Part shown: positions 39,900 to 44,023 of the stretch, in pieces | Numbering within the stretch: position 1 is the stretch's first letter | How the letters are laid out: each line of letters opens with the position of its first letter | Assembly (NCBI GenBank): GCA_910583615.1 | Contig: CAJTXP010000035.1 | Location: forward strand, 1 to 44,023 | Source: an uncultured Lachnospiraceae bacterium | GTDB taxonomy: Bacteria > Bacillota > Clostridia > Lachnospirales > Lachnospiraceae | Length of the DNA: 44,023 nucleotides | Direction: 5' to 3' | The notes under the pieces: generated by a model | What the model saw: the letters and a program-made list of their open reading frames with translations, nothing else | Database searches by the model: none | Told to the model about the DNA's origin: nothing | Position numbers and translations under genes: made by a program

Positions 39900-41834
39900 C
39901 TATCGTCTGCGGTAACACCGGTCGCACACCTGGAACGCCGAACCAAGCGGCAGCAGCTTCCCGCAGTATTTACACCGGGCGATGTATTTATACTTCCCCT
40001 TCGTCAGGTACCGCATGATCGCCATCTCCGTCTTCTCCCGCTCGCGCTCCAGCCACTCTTCGTCGATCACCTTCTGCATCCGGTGTGAAAACTGGTAATA
40101 CAGATCCAGCTGCTTGTAATAAGTCTCATACTGCATGATCCCCCTGCTCCGGTCCCGGAAAAGCACCGGTTTTTCCAGCGATACGTCCGCTGTATAGGTT
40201 TTGCAGTACATAAGCCACAGGGACACCACAAAACGGTCCTTGATGTCGATGGGGCACGTGATCATCCGGTACAGCACATGCTTGTTCTCAAAACCATCGA
40301 TCATCTCCCTGCAGCGCTTTGCCTGATCGTACAAGTACAGCGCCTCGTCAATGTTCTCCTTTACAAAAGGCTCCGTGGGCGTCACTTCATGCCAGATCTT
40401 CAGAAGCTCGTCCATGGGCGCTTCGATGTCCAGAAGGATCTGCGGGAAGCCCAGGTTGACCTGGCTGACCGGGTCCTCCTTCGCGTCGTACCTCTCGCGG
40501 ATGTACTGCAGCGCTTCCTCTCCCATGGCGGTTACATAGCCCGAATCATAGATGCCGAACCGCCCGGCGCGGCCGGCGATCTGCTTGATCTCCGATACCA
40601 GCAGGGGCCGCCGGCTGACCCCGTCGTATTTTTCCGCCTGCAGAAAGACGATCCGGCGGACCGGCAGGTTCAGCCCCATGCCGATGGCGTCCGTGGCCAC
40701 CACCACCTTTGTCTTTCCCCGGTTGAACTGATGCATCTGCCGGCGGCGGATCTCCGGCGGCAGGCTGCCGTAGATGACGCTGGCGTTGATCTTCTGCTCC
40801 TCCAGCCGGCCCGCCACGTCCAGAACCGATTTCTTGGAAAATACGATGAGCGCGTCCCCTTTGCGGACATCGTCCGGAAAGACGAAGGGCTCGTCCTCGC
40901 AGATCAGCGCGGTCTTCCGCTCATACCGTTCCACTTCATAGTCGTCCCCGCACAGCTCGATCAGATGGATGATCGCCTGCTCCGCCGCCGGGCTCATGCA
41001 GATATGGATCTCTCCGGCGCGGATACCCAGGATCGCCTTCGTCCAGGAATGGCCCCGGTCCGGGTCCGTGACCATCTGCGCCTCGTCAATGACCGCAATG
41101 TCATAGTTTTCATCAAAATCCGCCATTTCGATGGTGGACGCCGTCACCCGGCTGCCGTCCTCCTCGATACACTCCTGCCCGGTCCGCATGGTGCAGGGAA
41201 CCTCATATTTGTTCATCTGCTCGTAGACCTCCAGCGCCAGCAGCCGGAGGGGCCCCAGATAGACGCCGCGCCGGGCAAGCTTCAGCCGTTCCAGAGACCG
41301 GAACGTCTTTCCGCTGTTGGTAGGGCCGATGTGCAGGATAAAATGCCGGTGCATTTCCCGCACTTCTGCGAACTCCATCTCCGGGCGCATGGGCACCAGC
41401 TCCAGAATCCTGTTCTTAACCTTGTGCTGCCGGTATTCCGGATACAGCGTAAACAGAGATTCCTGGCAGATCCGGCCCGGCATGGCCCGCCGGAGATAGG
41501 CCAGGAATTCTCCGTCCACGCCTTCCTTCTGCTCCTCCAGAAGCAGGCCCAGATCCAGCTGCACCAGTTTGGGAAGAAACTCTTCGTTGACCAGCGCAAG
41601 CATCTGCTCCCGGTTTTTCCGGATGGCAAAGCACGCCATGTTTTTGACCTGCCGGTGCAGGTCCTCCAGATTCCGGACGTTCACCCGAGACGGCTTCGCG
41701 CTCCGCAGCGTCCGGCGCAGCGCCTCCGCCTTTCTCTCCATTCCGGAATATTTCGGCGGATTTCTCGGCTTTTTCCTGCCTTCCTTCGTATATTGTTCGA
41801 TATAAAACTGCAGCAGTTTTTTCTTATTGATCAT
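39900..41834 (-). CDS. Suv3-like DExH RNA helicase with C-terminal zinc ribbon
   Basis: A 644-residue superfamily 2 helicase. Walker A is GPTNSGKTF (170-178), motif Ia is LGPLRLLALEVYE, the DEAQ box is at 250-253, VFSKKSVLDVAGRLEEQK begins the second RecA domain, and QIAGRAGRFG is motif VI. The GPTNSGKT and LGPLRLLALE forms are those of mitochondrial SUV3 helicases, and the domain after motif VI (WHEVTPTEPFVKENIDEALYLYDQA) is also Suv3-like. Two CxxC pairs at the C-terminus (CKYCG and CDRCY) form a likely zinc ribbon. The first about 160 residues are a helical extension I do not recognise. It overlaps the yaaA stop as ATGA. A role in RNA decay or remodelling is inferred from the family. Confidence 0.85.
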   Translation of the reverse strand: MINKKKLLQFYIEQYTKEGRKKPRNPPKYSGMERKAEALRRTLRSAKPSRVNVRNLEDLHRQVKNMACFAIRKNREQMLALVNEEFLPKLVQLDLGLLLEEQKEGVDGEFLAYLRRAMPGRICQESLFTLYPEYRQHKVKNRILELVPMRPEMEFAEVREMHRHFILHIGPTNSGKTFRSLERLKLARRGVYLGPLRLLALEVYEQMNKYEVPCTMRTGQECIEEDGSRVTASTIEMADFDENYDIAVIDEAQMVTDPDRGHSWTKAILGIRAGEIHICMSPAAEQAIIHLIELCGDDYEVERYERKTALICEDEPFVFPDDVRKGDALIVFSKKSVLDVAGRLEEQKINASVIYGSLPPEIRRRQMHQFNRGKTKVVVATDAIGMGLNLPVRRIVFLQAEKYDGVSRRPLLVSEIKQIAGRAGRFGIYDSGYVTAMGEEALQYIRERYDAKEDPVSQVNLGFPQILLDIEAPMDELLKIWHEVTPTEPFVKENIDEALYLYDQAKRCREMIDGFENKHVLYRMITCPIDIKDRFVVSLWLMYCKTYTADVSLEKPVLFRDRSRGIMQYETYYKQLDLYYQFSHRMQKVIDEEWLEREREKTEMAIMRYLTKGKYKYIARCKYCGKLLPLGSAFQVCDRCYRRR

Positions 41835-42655
41835 TCTTTTCTCCCATTATTCCACAGGCCGCTCTGCCCTGCGCCGCCTTCTTCGCCGGTCTTGTTCGTT
41901 ATTTTTTTAACAAATACAAACGTATTCGAATCGGAATTTTCTTCGCAAAACTCATAATCCAGCCTGCAGAAGGACTTTACCGTCTCCGGATCCTCCGCCT
42001 GCTTCTCTGCCAGATACCGCACCATCTCGCCCCTTGCCATCTTTGCCAGGGTTCCCTTTTCCACGATCCTTCCATCGATCTTTTCTCCGAACACGCAGGT
42101 GACAAACCGGACGTCTTCCCGGCCCTTCGCGTACCGCGCGATACACCGGCTGTACTCCTTCGACGCCAGATTCAGGATCAGGCGGTCCTCCCGGAACAGA
42201 TGCTCCGCCAGCGTATCTCCCCAGTATTCGTACAGGGACGCCGGCTTTTCCTTTTCCTGCCACGGCTTCGCCTGCATCTCCAGACGGTAGGGAACGACGC
42301 CGTCAAAGGGCCTCAAAATCCCGTAAAATCCGGACATGATCCTCAGGTGCGCCTGCAGATATTCCAGGGCGGCATCGTCCAGCACCCGGGGCGCCAGATA
42401 CTGGTACTGAAGCCCCTCATAGGAGAGGATCGCCGGCGTCAGCGCCCGCGTCAGGTCCATGTCCTGAAAACGGCGCCAGTTCAGCTCCGCCAGCCGGGCG
42501 CTGCAGTTCCATATGGTCCTGCACCGGGCGCAGCCAAGCGACCGGATATAGTCCATCAGTTCGCGCGCCCGGTCCACATACATGGGAAGATCCCGGTACG
42601 GGGCGGTGTCCGTATCCCTGTTCATCTTTTTCGCCGGAGAAATGATAAGCTTCAT
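41831..42655 (-). CDS. yaaA: YaaA family peroxide stress / DUF328 protein
   Basis: A 274-residue YaaA homologue. MKLIISPAKKM is the family signature start; RRFQDMDLTRALTPAILSYEGLQYQYL, FYGILRPFDGVVPYRLEMQAKPW and LNLASKEYSRCI match the conserved core. In E. coli the protein limits intracellular free iron and damage during hydrogen peroxide stress, and it binds DNA. About 20 extra polar residues extend the C-terminus beyond the usual end FVFVK. The start follows AGAGGAAG. Four-base overlap with the helicase gene implies translational coupling. Confidence 0.93.
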   Translation of the reverse strand: MKLIISPAKKMNRDTDTAPYRDLPMYVDRARELMDYIRSLGCARCRTIWNCSARLAELNWRRFQDMDLTRALTPAILSYEGLQYQYLAPRVLDDAALEYLQAHLRIMSGFYGILRPFDGVVPYRLEMQAKPWQEKEKPASLYEYWGDTLAEHLFREDRLILNLASKEYSRCIARYAKGREDVRFVTCVFGEKIDGRIVEKGTLAKMARGEMVRYLAEKQAEDPETVKSFCRLDYEFCEENSDSNTFVFVKKITNKTGEEGGAGQSGLWNNGRKE

Positions 42656-42844
42656 GAAACTTCCTCTTTCTGCAGCCGGTTCTGCGGCTCACTATACATA
42701 GAATACCAGAAGATATCCCATCCGGCAACGCTTTTCAGATAATTGACGCCGGAGCCTGATTGCTGCCGGAAGGTGCAGGATGCGCAGGCTGCCATTCCCT
42801 CTGCAGCTGCAAACGCATGCGGCGGACGGCATCTCCGCACGCCA

Positions 42845-42884
42845 AAAGATTCCGGCAGCCTTTTGCAGAGCCGCCGGAATCTTT
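42845..42884 (-). terminator. Hairpin terminator after the CPBP protease gene
   Basis: AAAGATTCCGGC (42845-42856) and GCCGGAATCTTT (42873-42884) form a perfect 12-bp stem with a 16-base loop, 25 bp past the protease stop on the minus strand, followed by TTTTGG. The rest of the 254-bp gap up to the yaaA start shows no gene; it must hold the yaaA promoter, which I could not identify. Confidence 0.65.
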
Positions 42885-42909
42885 CCGACTGTCATTATTC
42901 TTTCCCCGT

Positions 42910-43944
42910 TTAGTCCTGCCCGTCTTTCTCTCTGAACACTCCGGACAGCAGAAAAAATCCAAAGAGCAGCCCGTTCATGACCAGGGATGAAGGGAGCATT
43001 CCCCACGTGATCTCCTGATTCTGGAAAATATCAGCAGAATATGTGTTGGCAATCACCGGCGCCAGATTGTTGTTCATATAATGCAGAATCACCGGTACCC
43101 AGATATTGCCGGTCTTCATATAAGCCCAGGCAAAGAAGATTCCCAGGGTCACGCAGGTGATGATCTGTGCCGCCGTCATAATCAGTCCCTTGTCCGGCGT
43201 CACATAATAGAAGAAATCACAGGGAAGGTGCCAGAGTCCCCATAACACACCCAGGATCAGTACGCCTTTTCTCAATCCAAACCGTTTCTGCAGGAGGGGC
43301 TGAAGGTAATAGCGCCACCCATATTCTTCACCGAAAAATGCGGCAAACGCCAGAATAAAATTCACGGGCATGAACAGCAGATAACCCCAGGTAACCGGAT
43401 CTGTAAAGATCTTCAATAGAAAAGCCGCTTCTCCGCCCAGCACGTAGCTGACGCCTGCGCGCAGAAAATAAAGGGCCATGAACAGCAGGAGGCAGAACAG
43501 GGACGCCTTCCCGTTTTTCCACCCAAGCCCGCACGCTCTTCTTCTGTCCTTCCCGTCTATCAGAAGCGCAATCCAGCAGAGGATGCTTCCCCCGATTATT
43601 ACAAACTGGATCGCCATCACCCATACAGACAGATCGCCTGCCGGCAGCGATATGACCTGCTCCGGCATCAGCAAAGACAACACAGCCGCAGCGATCATCA
43701 CGGCCGTGGTCAGGAGAAACAGCCCAAAAAAACATCTGGGAATCTGACGCTTTCTTCTTCCCGCCAGCAGATACGCCAGCATGACGCCGGATGCCGGATA
43801 CATCATCTGTGCATTGGGAAACGCGCTCAGGTCAATGGATGCCGTGCTTCCATACCACATCAGAAGGCCCATCAGATAGGTTACTCCATAGGCGATGAGC
43901 AAAAAGATGAAAAACTCTTTCTTTTCTGTATTTTTCTCTGTCAT
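42910..43944 (-). CDS. CPBP family intramembrane glutamic endopeptidase
   Basis: A 344-residue membrane protein with about eight hydrophobic segments. The catalytic set of CPBP/Abi proteases (Rce1-like) is present: EEYGWRYYL (EExxxR), LWGLWHLPCDFFY (FxxxH-type motif with His), and ILHYMNNNLAP (HxxxN). Such enzymes cleave within membranes; in Firmicutes some serve bacteriocin immunity or surface-protein processing. The ATG at 43944 follows GGAGGT by 8 bases. No bacteriocin gene lies beside it in this window, so the substrate is unknown. Confidence 0.9.
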   Translation of the reverse strand: MTEKNTEKKEFFIFLLIAYGVTYLMGLLMWYGSTASIDLSAFPNAQMMYPASGVMLAYLLAGRRKRQIPRCFFGLFLLTTAVMIAAAVLSLLMPEQVISLPAGDLSVWVMAIQFVIIGGSILCWIALLIDGKDRRRACGLGWKNGKASLFCLLLFMALYFLRAGVSYVLGGEAAFLLKIFTDPVTWGYLLFMPVNFILAFAAFFGEEYGWRYYLQPLLQKRFGLRKGVLILGVLWGLWHLPCDFFYYVTPDKGLIMTAAQIITCVTLGIFFAWAYMKTGNIWVPVILHYMNNNLAPVIANTYSADIFQNQEITWGMLPSSLVMNGLLFGFFLLSGVFREKDGQD

Positions 43945-44023
43945 GTTCCTGTACCTCCAATTGATTCACGCTTCGCTCCAGTTGGTGACATTATGCGGTA
44001 GCTCGCTGATGCTCGCGCAGGTC
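43945..44023. other. Window edge upstream of the CPBP gene
   Basis: These 79 bases hold the ribosome site of the protease gene (GGAGGT at about 43958-43953). The outer part contains short GCTTCGCTC and GCTCGCTGATGCTCGC words that look repetitive, but too little is visible to name a gene or element. Confidence 0.4.

Noticed and set aside
40278..41957. Plus-strand open frame of 559 codons antisense to the helicase
   Set aside because: The opposite strand encodes a complete helicase with all motifs; the antisense product is low-complexity and has no recognisable domain.

Overview
The window looks like a chromosomal segment of a gut-type Firmicute, most likely a Lachnospiraceae/Clostridia member. 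This is inferred from moderate GC content, strong AGGAGG-type ribosome sites, frequent GTG/TTG starts, Bce-type resistance modules, sugar ABC operons lacking their own ATPase, and a ClpS/ClpA pair. No rRNA, tRNA, CRISPR array, transposase or phage gene was seen, and every assignment rests on reading the sequence without database searches.

Layout. Positions 1-363 are AT-rich without a convincing gene. Positions 364-2419 hold a PadR repressor divergent from a MATE efflux pump, with two matching operators between them, followed by a small ArsC/Spx-like protein with its own promoter. Positions 2898-7574 (minus strand) are a complete Bce-type antimicrobial peptide module: response regulator, intramembrane-sensing kinase, ATPase and FtsX-type permease, with a separate candidate promoter for the transporter pair. 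Positions 7722-10557 carry a cytoplasmic GH13 amylase-like enzyme with a 13-residue repeat tail, and a peptidase C26 (class I amidotransferase) homologue whose nucleophile cysteine is displaced.

Positions 10570-23607 are the most unusual part. Three tandem paralogous lipoproteins, each joining an N-terminal Asp-box/propeller-like region to a C-terminal ABC solute-binding domain, lie upstream of two sugar-type ABC permeases and an HlyD-like adaptor, with no ATPase. A divergent OmpR-type two-component system adjoins them. Three promoters, two reading into lipoprotein genes and one into the two-component system, share one architecture: two TTAGAG-like half-sites 11 bp apart, exactly 10 bp, then a -10 box. 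This points to a self-contained, autoregulated signalling/transport system.

Positions 23643-30022 (minus) hold a TRAP transporter (DctP, DctQ, DctM) led by a half-length PanB-like protein. An IclR regulator, an OFA-type MFS transporter and a papain-like envelope protein follow from their own promoter. Positions 30274-35859 (minus) form an amino-sugar operon: solute-binding lipoprotein, two permeases, SGNH esterase, NanE epimerase and ROK kinase, with a divergent RpiR/SIS regulator at 36292. Neither NanA nor an ATPase is in the window. Positions 37184-43944 (minus) are housekeeping: ClpA and ClpS, a Suv3-like RNA helicase coupled to YaaA, and a CPBP membrane protease.
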